Of a stretch of DNA of 64,000 nucleotides, positions 48,301-57,639 are shown piece after piece; position 1 is the stretch's first letter, and every line of letters starts with the position of its first letter. The position numbers were made by a program, and so were the translations under genes. The DNA comes from Mesocentrotus franciscanus. Taxonomy: Eukaryota > Echinodermata > Echinoidea > Camarodonta > Strongylocentrotidae. Under the pieces are notes generated by a model. That model had not been told where the DNA came from. It worked only from the letters and a program-made list of their open reading frames with translations, and made no database searches. The stretch covers positions 177,600 to 241,599 of the forward strand of contig CP137683.1 in NCBI GenBank assembly GCA_037976565.1, read 5' to 3'.

Positions 48301-50579
48301 AACTCGTTTCCACATGAATACCCCCGTGGCTGAGTTCATGTATAGGTACGACATCAAACAACCTGCTTTTCGTTATTTTTATACATTTCTCCTTACTACA
48401 TAATGTAGAGAACTTTAGTGTATTGATTGTATTAAATGATCGTATATCATACCTAGTTATGGATTGTGGAAATGATTATACACAGCCACGCATTAAGAAA
48501 GTAACTAGAACATTTTCTTCGAGGGGAAGTCGTCATATTATGTCGTCACGAGATTTAAAAGGAGTCCGCGACATCCCGGTCTCACGCAGGGTTACGGTTT
48601 TCTCGACAGTTATAAAGAAAAATAATAATGTTTCTAGAATTCAATATTCCTAGGTCTGGTCAGATGTTAAATGTTGTAGCAGAGAAAGTTGATCAAAGGA
48701 CAGTGCAGGAAGCCATGAGTGCTGCTGTGGACCAGTGGCCTGATGTTCAGATACGAGATTATGCCGTAGCAGAAAGCATGCTCTTAGCTGAATTAGGTGA
48801 GGAGGATGCACAAATGTACTATCTTCTAGTGCTTTCTCAGCTAATATTACTTTGTAATGTCTTCTATGACCACATTATCCTCTTGGCTGAAAGTGTTCGC
48901 GTTACCCCGGCGTTACGCCCCTCCCCTCCCCTTTTGAAGGGCAACAAAGAACTAGAGTGGTACGGTATACTTAGCCTTCCCTCCCCATCGCTATATAATA
49001 TTTACTATATAATATATATGCTTTCAAGCGATACCTTGATGGCTTCCATCCGAACATTACCGACTGGAGCCCCATATGCAGTGGTTTGAAAAGGAAATTG
49101 TATCCCAATTGGTGGTGTGCCACATTTTTGTAAAGCTATGAAAAGTGAACGTTAATCCTCTGGGAAGATAGTGCTTCTTTTAACAGTGAGCTACGTAACG
49201 GCAACGACCTTTTCATAAATTAAAGGATATTTAAGTTATTGTAGATGGTGGGGTATAGAAAATACACATTTGAAATTAAATCAATGCAATAGTAACAAAC
49301 GGGGAATTTTGAATTTTCAGAATTGTAACTTCTTTAAAAGTACGGTAAGGTGGTATTTCTATAAAACGGAATTGAAGGGCAGGTTCCATTGTTACAGTTA
49401 CAGTAATAAAAATGGGAAAATCGTATAAAGGGCACACAAGGCAGAACAAATATCAGAATATAACCAGTTTGCAACTCAGAATGGGCACCTTTTCATTACT
49501 CGATGGACATTGTCGGTCTCCTCCCCGATTTTATACCCCCCCCCCCCACAGTTAGTTTCTCTGATAACATTCCTCGTAAATTTATTCTCTTTTGCAATAA
49601 TTTCCATTTTATTTTTTATCTCTATCTCTCTCTCTCCTTTTATCTTAGCCAACCGTGATAAGACTGTGTGTCCGTATTACATCGTGTTCATTGAGTTGGA
49701 CCAAGATCCAGACTCTGGTGATATAGATCAGGACCGGTACTGCTTGGTAGGCTGATTAAAAATCAATAGTACCGCTCTCCCTCCCCATCCAAAAAAAAAA
49801 GAACTACAAATGATTATACCACATAGACGGGGGCATGAACATCAAGAATTTAGATTTTAAGAAAAATGAAGAAAATTTATGTCATCGAGTTCTCAAATGG
49901 ATGTATCACGATCATTGCTTTATCATTATCGTTTTTGTACCATAAAGATTCATTGAATTCTGACATAGATTCATTTACATATTTCGAAAAGGAATACAAG
50001 ACCGTTAATCATTATCACATACATATCTTGAATCTTTTGTTGAGATTAGGCTATGCAGTTTGAACTATTTGACCGATTTTCTTCAAAAATTCGGTTTATA
50101 ACCCCACGTGAGGACTATACAAATCAAGCTGCGTTTGGGCGTTTTTTTCTTTTCTTTTGGGTATGCGACATTGGGTTTTCTGGGGGAAGAGCAAGTGCCT
50201 CTTTGTCATTTCCTGCATCCATTAATAATTGCTCAAGATATTATTCTACTCGTTTTGTTGTTTTTCTTCTTTTTCCCGTATAATTGAACCATGTACTAAT
50301 TTCACTTTTGCTCTCCTCTTGTAGATTGACAGTGAACTGCAGCGGTTGTCTTTCACCTACAAGTCGTATCGCGAGAAAGGCTGCATAGCAACCCCCAGCG
50401 TTCACATTGTGAAACCCGGTACATTTAGCCTGTTACATGACTTTATCCTAACGAACACGACCACTACAGCCAACCAGTACAAGGTTCCAAGAAAACTACG
50501 TACACCACAGATGCTAAGGCTTATGCTTGATAACTCCGCCATTAGATCAAATACATTCGGGAGGATGGCCGAGCTATAA
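39231..50579 (+). CDS. GH3 domain-containing protein, nine exons, one frameshift in exon 4
   Basis: Exons are 39231-39363, 42940-43196, 44796-45096, 45356-45894, 46808-46943, 48181-48345, 48654-48796, 49649-49746 and 50325-50579. All have GT-AG borders and all phases agree if one missing G in exon 4 is allowed for, giving about 675 residues. Plant GH3 enzymes are ATP-dependent acyl-acid amido synthetases of the ANL (adenylate-forming) superfamily; the role of the animal GHDC-type proteins is not established. Adenylation motifs are visible: TSGTTGKAK (about residues 176-184), GATEGMMG (about 420-427) and YRFRYGD (about 486-492). An N-terminal signal or anchor (LLLLSCVSFIIGV) and a second hydrophobic span in exon 2 point to the secretory pathway or a membrane. 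The start is supported by AAACATGG (A at -3, G at +4). Homology is from motif memory, not a search. Confidence 0.88.
39950..40150. repeat. Dispersed repeat, copy 2, in GH3 intron 1
   Basis: Inverted relative of 24780-24930 (shared words CATGCGATTGCATTGTGAAA, AGAAAAGGTTGATCATCTAG, TTGGCCCAGTC). Slightly longer than its mate because of small insertions. Confidence 0.7.
41609..42368. mobile_element. Fold-back MITE, ~760 bp, in GH3 intron 1
   Basis: The ends TTTAAAGGGCAAGTCCACTC and GAGTGGACTTAACCTTTAAA are inverted with two differences. The pairing extends inward (CAGAAAAAAACAG with CTGTTTCTCTTGTTTTTCTG, GAAAGTTATG with its inverse, TGACGTCA-centred blocks near 41788 and 42180). The element is therefore one long imperfect hairpin. 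No coding capacity. It directly abuts the next element. Confidence 0.85.
42362..42899. mobile_element. 538-bp MITE with CTTTAAAGGTACTATRTCCC ends, unoccupied copy
   Basis: Left end CTTTAAAGGTACTATATCCC, right end GGGACATAGTATCTTTAAG. It matches the reverse complement of 51946-53034 outside that copy's 540-base insertion, so it serves as the empty-site reference. It shares its first seven bases with the last bases of the preceding MITE, and it ends only 40 bases before exon 2. Confidence 0.88.
42940..43196 (+). CDS. GH3 gene exon 2: second hydrophobic segment and N-terminal domain start
   Basis: The acceptor TTTTTTATCTAG and donor AAA/GTAAGG bound 257 bases, entering in phase 1 and leaving in phase 0. 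It encodes the hydrophobic run GIVCLLLSLVTV, then WRNPRQAQEELLRDIIKKN and YGRQHKLK, the helix-rich start typical of the GH3 fold. Confidence 0.88.
43244..43805. mobile_element. 562-bp MITE in GH3 intron 2
   Basis: The ends TTAAAGGGATAGTTGAGTT and AACTCAACTTTCCCTTTAA are inverted with one mismatch. It begins 47 bases after the exon 2 donor. A half copy lies at 21715-21973. No coding capacity. Confidence 0.88.
44055..44820 (+). repeat. 15-unit, 51-bp minisatellite built from the exon 3 splice acceptor
   Basis: Fifteen units of GTGTTGTTTACCATCTATAT, then CCACAG, then GACGTTCATTCTCTAAATGA and TCTAA. Candidate exon starts (after CCACAG) are at 44082 and every 51 bases to 44796. The last unit runs directly into exon 3, and its GAC GTT CAT TCT CTC AAT GAT CTA is the start of the conserved GH3 coding sequence. 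Since 51 is divisible by three and no unit has a stop, all 15 acceptors are in the same frame. The complement is also open over the whole array (44086-44793). Variant units near 44464 (AGTGAGGTATACC) and 44617 show that the array is not a pure recent expansion. Confidence 0.93.
44796..45096 (+). CDS. GH3 gene exon 3: ATP-binding motif
   Basis: Starts after the last of 15 CCACAG acceptors, in phase 0, with DVHSLNDLRTIHPLTTYDHY. It carries the nucleotide-binding signature TSGTTGKAK and ends in phase 1 at CTAG/GTAAGA. Using an earlier acceptor would insert 17 residues per unit (up to 238) before this point. The last acceptor is chosen because it joins HKLK directly to the conserved domain without inserted repeat. 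Confidence 0.85.
45356..45894 (+). CDS. GH3 gene exon 4, with a one-base frameshift at the G run 45741-45745
   Basis: The acceptor ATCCAG and donor AAAG/GTAAGC bound 539 bases. The frame is conserved from KYPKGSMNMILPNFPPF through FTEGGILMGPGS to LNLASDVQKKLAKSL. There the five-G run puts it out of frame, leading to a stop at 45847-45849. One more G would continue as GGDPERAAELRREFEKGF to the donor, and it is also needed for phase 1 to match exon 5. Either the gene is broken or the consensus lost a base in a homopolymer. Confidence 0.82.
46245..46570 (-). mobile_element. Possible LINE 3' tail in GH3 intron 4
   Basis: The + strand TTTATTTATTACTTTATTTG, then ACCAACGGCTG-like text and TACACAAAATAAAATACATA, resembles the reversed 3' ends of the other LINE tails (28560, 37100, 61260). 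No coding part is present. Weak. Confidence 0.3.
46808..46943 (+). CDS. GH3 gene exon 5: second adenylation motif
   Basis: Acceptor TTTCTTTCAG and donor AAT/GTAAGT (phase 1 in, phase 2 out). It encodes VTMYAPGLGATEGMMGINLW and then DEFVLLPGYTVFEFI. The ATEG segment corresponds to the conserved ANL motif near the acyl and nucleotide pocket. Confidence 0.88.
47925..48045 (+). repeat. CAC/CAA trinucleotide microsatellite in GH3 intron 5
   Basis: A run of CACCACCAC with CAA, CGC and AAC interruptions. The open frames through it (His-rich on +, Trp/Cys-rich on -) are repeat artefacts. Confidence 0.92.
48181..48345 (+). CDS. GH3 gene exon 6: YRFRYGD motif
   Basis: Acceptor ATTCTTTAAG, donor TATAG/GTACGA; phase 2 in and out. 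It encodes LFLDELKIGGVYEIVITQIF and then GCYRFRYGDVIKITRFH, the ribose-binding Asp region of ANL enzymes. The donor GTACGA is weaker than the others. Confidence 0.85.
48654..48796 (+). CDS. GH3 gene exon 7: C-terminal domain start
   Basis: Acceptor ATTCCTAG, donor TTAG/GTGAGG; phase 2 in, phase 1 out. It encodes SGQMLNVVAEKVDQRTVQEA and then VQIRDYAVAESMLL. The Leu-Asn-Val and Glu-Lys residues followed by VxxxxVxxA match the start of the mobile C-terminal domain of GH3 proteins. Confidence 0.85.
49649..49746 (+). CDS. GH3 gene exon 8
   Basis: A strong pyrimidine tract and acceptor TTTTATCTTAG precede it; the donor is TTG/GTAGGC. Phase 1 in, phase 0 out. It encodes NRDKTVCPYYIVFIELDQDP. The PYYIVFIEL beta-strand is typical of the GH3 C-terminal domain. 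Confidence 0.83.
50325..50579 (+). CDS. GH3 gene exon 9: C-terminus
   Basis: The acceptor CTCTTGTAG starts 84 codons and a TAA stop at 50577-50579. It encodes YKSYREKGCIATPSVHIVKP, GTFSLL and YKVPRKLRTPQMLRLMLDN. The KxPRxLR(T)P near the end is the conserved C-terminal signature of animal GH3 proteins as I recall it. No canonical AATAAA was found close downstream. Confidence 0.87.
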   Translation: MDSELQRLSFTYKSYREKGCIATPSVHIVKPGTFSLLHDFILTNTTTTANQYKVPRKLRTPQMLRLMLDNSAIRSNTFGRMAEL

Positions 50580-50798
50580 AGGTCGACTGAAAGTGCACCT
50601 TATGTAGACCGCCTACCTTCACTATTACACGAACATCATTGTGTTTCAAATAATCCACCATAAACTTTCTAGCAAAGGATAGCTGGAGTATCTGTGACAC
50701 ACTGTCTTACAACTTGTGTATTCATGAAAGGTCTACAAAATTATTTTATCTGAGGCAAATGTTGTTCTTTACACACATATTGTCTTCATGTTATTACC

Positions 50799-51339
50799 TT
50801 AAAGGGCAATCCAATTGCCTTGTAATAAGTTGATTTGTATGAAACCAGATAAATAACAGAATGGCAAAAGTTTGAAATGAATCGGACCAATAGTAAGGAA
50901 GTTATGAATGTTTGAAATATGAGATCACTAAGTCTATGCGAATCTCAAATTGGTAGTTCGGTCAGTGGATTGTGACGTAGGACGTGGATAACTCTCCCAT
51001 TTGCCGTGTACAAAAATATTATTAAGTTCTGTTTTTCTCGTAAGTTCCTTCTCCCTTGGGGCACTACTCTAAAAAGAATAGACCCTTTTCAGCAATGAAT
51101 TTTTGAAAAATTTAAATTTTAGTAGTTTTATATGTTGGAACAGATGGGAAAGTACATCACATTGACATTACCGCTTCAGCCAATTTGAAGTGCCCATACT
51201 TATAGTGATTACAATATTTTAAAAATCATAACTTTCTTATACTTAGTCCGATTTAATTGAAACTTTCATCAGTTTTCTTCTCTGAATTTTCTGCTTGCTT
51301 TTAGAGTAGTTGTCTTTTTGGGGTTGGATTTCCCTTTAA
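50799..51339. mobile_element. 541-bp MITE with TTAAAGGGCAATCCAA ends, intact copy
   Basis: Ends TTAAAGGGCAATCCAA and TTGGATTTCCCTTTAA, inverted with one mismatch. It is the sister of the split copy at 34153-38063 and provides its empty-site sequence (CAACTTATTACAAGG in the complement of 50814-50828). It lies about 220 bases after the GH3 stop codon, so a long 3' UTR could include it. Confidence 0.88.
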
Positions 51340-51945
51340 TGAACACGTAGTGTAGGCGGAACGTCCAATGAGATCTACTGCACATGAGGCCAATGTTTGT
51401 CTGATGAACGATCAGAAAGTTGTCAGAAAGGCTTTCGTATGGGATGTCACAAGAACCTCATGCTGGTCGCGTGGGTTGTAGCCTATTGTATAGTATTTTT
51501 TTACTGGGGATATCATTTAGCTTTGTACATATATTTTGCTACAATATTTCAGCAGGTATTCTGCACATTCCACTTTTCTATGACGTGGGGTCATACGAAA
51601 CAGTATTTGAGGGTTTAAAAAGACATATGCTATCTTGAAAAGCAATGTCAGAAATTTTTTGGATACTACAAAATTTAAGACAGTTTAATAACAGAGTTAA
51701 CACCTATTTGCAGACACACATGAGAGCAATACAAATATTAGCATATGCAAATGCTCTGGGTAGTTGTGTTGGCATAGTTATATTTTACAAAATGTACATA
51801 AATTAGAATCGGCCATGCCCAAAGTATTCGGTGAAAAATCTTGAATTGAAAATAACAAAAGGCAGCAAAAGGAATAGTAAAAAAAAAATCCAGTCTTGAC
51901 CAGATTCAGTTAAAATTGTGGCCCATTTCATTTCCCAAGTCGGAA

Positions 51946-53034
51946 CTTTAAAGATACTTTGTCCCTTTTGCAGCCAACATCAAATTCTGTAGAACTTTGC
52001 AGGAATTATGAATATGTCATGTATGTCCTATCTGTGAAATTTAAACGTTAGCAGTGTCCTAATATTCAAATTATGCAAGGAAACCCGTTAACTTGCTAGA
52101 CTTCACTGTGAGACACTATTGAGTGACTGACTGGCCTTTCTTCATCTTTGGTAATACAGTAACATACATAAAATGAGCTGTAAAGGGTACATGAGCATTT
52201 GTCTACATCAATAACCCACTTCTTGTAATGGCCAAAATTAAACTTATTGAATCTTTGCGCAGCATAAAACGTACGACCATTCGGTACAATGGTCTGAAAA
52301 ATCAGACTATTGCCTCGTTGACACTTGCACGCATTTTGGTCCCGCACTGCCCCGCTCTAGAGCGTGCCAATGCGTGCCAATTAGTGGCACGCAGTCGCAC
52401 GCAGGGTCACGTCTAATTTACGAATAGTTCACGCAATGCGTAACCACCAGGACATGCATTCGTAGACTATGCGCATGGCATGCGAAAACTGCGCGGGAAG
52501 TATGCGCAGCCAATGCGCAAATTGTGAGTAAATTAGTCGTTAACTAGTCGTGAACATACGTGCCAATAGGCCAACGGACACGCATCGGCGCGCATCGGCG
52601 CGCACTGGCACGACTAGGTAGCGCATAGGGTGCGCATAGTTCACGAAGTGTTCACGAACGTTGCCAAACAAAATTGTCGTGCCAAAATTTTGAACATTTT
52701 GAAAATTCTGTCACGCATTTCACGCACGGCCCGCATCCGCCCGCATCCTCCCGCACGCTACCACGAATACTTCCCGCATTGGCACGCAAGAGTATGTGTC
52801 TATGCGCAAACTATGCGCAAACCAAAATGCGGGCAAGTGTCAACGGGGCATATTACTTACTGGCTCTATAGCTCCTAAGTTGATTCGACAACTAATAGTC
52901 GTTATTTTCCAACTTAAAAACATTTTCAAGCCCCCTTTATTTTAGGGAAGTTCTAAATTGGTATTGTCTTTCAAATGCCGTTGGAATTTAACCTTTTCAT
53001 TTTTGGCCTGCAAATGGGACATAGTACCTTTAAG
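51946..53034. mobile_element. MITE with CTTTAAAGATACTTTGTCCC ends, occupied copy
   Basis: Reverse-oriented sister of 42362-42899. Ends CTTTAAAGATACTTTGTCCC and GGGACATAGTACCTTTAAG. It is 1089 bases long because a second element (52311-52850) sits inside. Without that it is about 546 bases. Confidence 0.9.
52311..52850. mobile_element. 540-bp MITE nested in another MITE, 30-bp TIRs, TSD TAT
   Basis: The left end TGCCTCGTTGACACTTGCAC is inverted at the right end, with two differences over 30 bases (through GCATTTTGGT). TAT flanks both sides (52308-52310, 52851-52853), and the sister at 42535-42560 has the uninterrupted site. The interior is unusually rich in TGCGCA, GGCACGC and CGCGCA words. 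A 3-base duplication suits Harbinger-type or CACTA elements, but there is no transposase to decide. Confidence 0.9.
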
Positions 53035-53284
53035 AATATTTTCAACAGAAATTTGATGAACATATTTCCATACTAAAAAAGAAAATTTATTTACGTTATA
53101 CAGCAATTCTTCCTGAGGTATCTTGCTTCAGCTTTAGGTTGGTATTGTCGAATGCAATGATTACATTTTATTTGGAACTGAATAAATTAGTGAATAGAAC
53201 TCAAGAAAATTACATTGAATTTTGTATTTCTTCAGAGATGTCATATAAAATTAATCTGCTCATCTAACAAGTACTTGGCATGAG

Positions 53285-54300
53285 TGAATTCATCAACTAT
53301 CTAATGAAACCGCTCCATTTCATTTGATCATGAGTGAATCCATTATCTATCCAATAACAACCGTTCCATTTCATTTGATCATGAGTGAATCCATTATCTA
53401 TCCAATAAAACCGTTCCATTTTATTTGATCATGAGTGAATCCATTATCTATCCAATAAAACCGTTCCATTTCATTTGATCATGAGTGAATCCATTATCTA
53501 TCCAATAAAACCGTTCAATTTTATTTGATCATGAGTAAATCCATTATCTATCCAATACAACCGTTCCATTTTATTTGATCATGAGTGAATCCATTATCTA
53601 TCCAATACAACCATTCCATTTTATTTGATCATGAGTGAATCCATTATCTATCCAATAAAACCGTTCCATTTTATTTGATCATGAGTGAATCCATTATCTA
53701 TCCAATAAAAACCGTTCCATTTCATTTGATCATGAGTGAATCCATTATCTATCCAATAAAACCGTTCCATTTTATTTGATCATGAGTAAATCCATTATCT
53801 ATCCAATAAAACCGTTCCATTTTATTTGATCATGAGTGAATCCATTATCTATCCAATAAAAACCGTTCCATTTCATTTGATCATGAGTGAATCCATTATC
53901 TATCCAATAAAACCGTTCCATATTATTCGATCATGAGTGAATCCATTATCTATCCAATAAAAACCGTTCCATTTTATTTGATCATGAGTGAATCCATTAT
54001 CTATCCAATACAACCGCTCCATTTTATTTGATCATGAGTAAATCCATTATCTATCTAATGCAACCGTTCCATGTTATTTGATCATGAGTGAATCCATTAT
54101 CTATCCAATAAAACCGTTCCATTTTATTTGATCGTGAGTGAATCCATTATCTATCCAATACAACCGCTCCATTTTATTTGATCATGAGTAAATCCATTAT
54201 CTATCTAATGCAACCGTTCCATTTCATTTGATCATGAGTGAATCCATTATCTATCCAATGCAACCGTTCCATTTTATTTGATCATGAGTGAATCCATTAT
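53285..54300 (+). repeat. 51-bp minisatellite, left part (~20 units)
   Basis: Units of ATCCATTATCTATCCAATAA, AACCGTTCCATTTTATTTGA and TCATGAGTGA, with single-base variants (ATAAAA/ATACAA, GAGTGA/GAGTAA). The first unit (53285-53330) is diverged. The array is cut within a unit, after TCCATTAT, by the DIRS element and resumes at 60601. Confidence 0.93.
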
Positions 54301-54316
54301 TTACCACAATAAATCA

Positions 54317-54452
54317 TATGTATCTACCTATTATTGCTTAGTCCTCCAGACAAAGCAGTCATCGAAAATAAAAAGTCACAGTTGTGCATACCCCACCCCG
54401 ATATACCCTTCAGTCACGCGCACTCTACGTCCACATACAAACTTCCTCTCTC
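54317..54452 (+). repeat. DIRS left inverted terminal repeat
   Basis: Starts TATGTATCTACCTATTATTG and ends CTTCCTCTCTC. By eye it is identical over 136 bases to the reverse complement of 60424-60559. The 16 bases outside it (54301-54316) are the unique left outer end. Confidence 0.93.
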
Positions 54453-55929
54453 TTTTTCGCAGTCATTCGTTAAGGAGTACAGATAAGTCTCTAGCGCTAA
54501 ATTTGGAGTTTTTTGCTCCTCGCAGCGTTTTGGAGTGCTTTCTTTCTGTCATTTCCAGTTCCAATTTGTTTTTATACATTTTGGTTCGGTTTTTTAACCC
54601 TAAGTCACTTTATTTTGGCAGTAATTAGTGTTCACTTTTGCCGACCGAACTTCCCTTTTTGAGTTCAGTCCCGGACACAGTAATTTGTGTACCGGGGCTT
54701 TTTCACTAGTGTTTTTGTTAAGGGATTTCTTTGTGCATACCTCTAGTGTAGTTTACGGTGCGGCTCTATGGTTGAGCGCGCTGTGTGTTAATTTCTATTG
54801 TTGACGCTAAGATAAGCGTTTTCCTTTCTTAGCCCTTTGTTTGACGCTTAGATAAGCGTTCTTCGTTCGTAGCTCTTTTGTTTAGCTACGCTAGGACTGT
54901 TTGTTTTAGCTTTGTTTAAGAGTTTAATTAAACTGTTTTGAAGCGACGCTGTTTGTTGCGTATTTTAGTCGACGCTTGTTTAGTTCGTCGATTGTTTGGT
55001 TTTAGTAACTGTTGCTTTTCTTTTGTTGTTGTTATCGCTTTCCTTGGAAAGTTTGTTTTGTCTTATCCACAGGTTTCTAATGGACAATTAAGGAGTCTGG
55101 ATTTGGAGTGGATTCACTCCCCCCCAGTTTCGGTTGTCGGTACCGCCTCACTAGCGAGTGAGTTTGGTGCGGCAGGTAGGGGTAAGGCACCAGTACAGGC
55201 TCGGGGCAGGTTACTCCACGCACTGGGTATTTTTGCCGAGTGTGTCGGGAGTTTTGCCCTGTAGTAAGTTACCGACGGATACCGCGTCCGGGCCAGCCAG
55301 CGGGCTGTGCTCCGGCGCCTGTATGTCGAGGTCTATAAATTCAGCTCAGCTAGAATATAGAGACTCCTACTGGTGGCTTTCCCCCTCGTGGGTCTGTCCG
55401 TCCGGTAGAGGCCCCGGGCTTCACGGCCCGGGGCTCTGTTGCGAGGCAACAGCCGTGCAAAGCACGAGCCATGCATTCAAGCATGAAGGAGACCCGGTTT
55501 ACGCACCCGATTCATTTCGGCAGTATTCCTGCGTCCACATTTGGGGTGCCTGATAATAATCACGCCAGTGGAACGCCAAGGTCTCGAGCTCGCTGAGGCT
55601 TCTCACGAAGCACTGAAGCGAACAGGCCCCGGTCACTCCTCGCTTTGAAGCGAGCAGGCCCTGGTCACACCTCGCTGGTGTTTCTCACGAAACTTTGCAG
55701 CGAGCAGGCCTCGGTCTCACTCTCCGTAGTGGTTTCGCTGTAGCTTCTCAGGGAGCATTTCAGCGTGAGAGCCCGGTCACACTGACCGTGCAGATCTCGC
55801 TCACGTTTCTTTAGAATCAGTGAGGCGAGACGGCCTGAGTTTATCTGGCATTGGTGCTAAGCGGAAGAGAGCTAGCAGGGCCAAGAAGCCTCCTTCCTCC
55901 CCGTTGCGACGGGGAAGAAACGGAAGAGT
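54453..55929 (+). other. DIRS 5' leader
   Basis: Non-coding leader before the gag-like frame. Contains the duplicated phrase GACGCTAAGATAAGCGTT / GACGCTTAGATAAGCGTT (about 54803 and 54842). A cluster of imperfect units GAAGCGAGCAGGCC with CCGGTCACACC or variants lies at 55580-55800. The open frames in it lack motifs. Confidence 0.5.
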
Positions 55930-57168
55930 GTGAGCGTCCTTGCCTCGGCTGGATCGCAAACAAAGAAGACAAAGAAGACAAAGGAATCGACGCCTGTGTC
56001 TTCCTTTTCGAGTTCTGCGCAGGCAGAGCTCAGAGTTCTCATGGAACAAATGTTCAATCAGCTGAGCTCCTCAGCTGTGTCGACAGGTGCACATACTTTG
56101 GCGTCAATTTCGTCACCTGGTATGTCAGCGGGTTCGGTACATACCGTCCCCCGTGCCCCGGCTAGTGTGGTCGCGGAGCCCGCCTCTTTGTCTTCTGATT
56201 CGGATTCTTGTTCTGAATTTTCGGCTGCCGCTGTTTTGGCGTCAGAATCGTTACCTCGTATTGTCGTCTCTCGACAGGATTTTGTCTCCCCGGCGCCTGC
56301 TGCTCTCGGCGCTCCGCCGGGCGAGGAGTCATTGGCCTCGGTGGGGGTTTTACCTCACCCGTATGATTCGGTCACTATGGATCGTCAGTGTGACTGGGAT
56401 TCTGTCTCCATTGTCTCGGAGGATTCGCAGCTGGACTCAGCACCGGGACAATTTTCGAGTTTGGGCTCCGATGCGAGGGCTTTGTTAGAAAAGTATCTGC
56501 CTGATACTTTTTCTCGTCCCAGCACTGGGGCTGGTGTTCCGTCTTCGCTGTTTAAACAGCGTTCATCTCAGGATTCTATTCCCTGCCTGAGAATTCAAGA
56601 CTGAATTTGATAGGATTGCAGCTGACCCTATCGGGGTTTCTCGGGATGTGAGATCTCAAAGCTCTGCTTTTTCCTTCATTGCGGAGGTTACTCGCAACTT
56701 TTTGTTGCGAAGAAACTTTCACCTGATCTTGTTAATGTTGCGCTTCATTTGGGAGTTAATCTCAAGAAGAAGTCGTACAAGGATCGAGATAAGCCCCTGG
56801 AGGCTATTTCATCTTTGACGGGGATTTCCCTTCGGCTCTCTGCCTATATGGGTTCTCTGGTCAGTCTCTTGGCAAGAGCTGACGAATTAAATTTCGGCGG
56901 ATGGTTTGTTAGTACTTCAGAATATCCTTTTGTTACTGTCGGGCCTCTTGTGGTCGTCAATTTCTTGCACTTCTATCGCGGTGACCTCTCAGCGCCGTCA
57001 GCTGGCGCTGTCGGAGCTGGGGTGTTGGAGCGGGATATTCCTTCTTTGTGTGAAGGCATTCCTTCGTCGGAACAGTTCCTTTGTGGTGGTCAGTTCACAG
57101 CTATGCTGCAGAAGGAGATTGATAGGCGTAAACAGGCCGCTGATTTGGCGCGGCATTTCCGCTCGTAA
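55930..57168 (+). CDS. DIRS gag-like ORF1 (frameshifted)
   Basis: The first frame (55930-56601) is Lys-rich at its start (SQTKKTKKTKEST), then Ser/Pro/Ala-rich, ending near CLRIQD. A second frame, offset by at least one shift, continues as AKKLSPDLVNVALHLGVNLK, LTGISLRLSAYMGSLVSLLA and KEIDRRKQAADLARHFRS, stopping at 57166-57168. The position (first ORF) and the basic then helical composition fit DIRS gag-like proteins, which bind the element's RNA. No zinc knuckle is visible. The intervening 56600-56720 needs frame correction, so the protein is not intact. Confidence 0.65.
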
Positions 57169-57639
57169 CCTTTAACCAGGGGTCGTTCAAGACCTCCGTC
57201 TAGGTCGACTGGCGTGGGTTCACGTCATTTTACTCCTTCTCAGGCTCCTCTTCGGCCTCCCTTTGCCCCCCAGGCCCGTTCGGGCCGTGGCAGGGGTTCG
57301 TCTAGAGGTTGGAGTGGTCGAAGTCTTCGGCCAAGTCCTTCCCTCCATCCAAGCGGCACTTTTGAAGGTTCGCCCGAGCGCTTGTAGACCGGGTCGGCGG
57401 ACGACTCCGGAGTTCCTTCCCTCTTGGGAAGCTATCACGAAGACACTTTCGTGCTCTCAGTCGTGCGAGAGGGCTTCTACATAGAGCTGGTAGAGCCCCT
57501 TCGAGAAGGCGCCATTCGAGTTCGTCCGCCTCCGTTGTCCGCCCCTTTCCAGCAACACATCTCGAATGAGATTCTCATGTTGCTGGAGAAGGACCTTAGA
57601 GAGAGTCGGACCACCCTGGTCTGAGTCTCTCTCCGGTTT

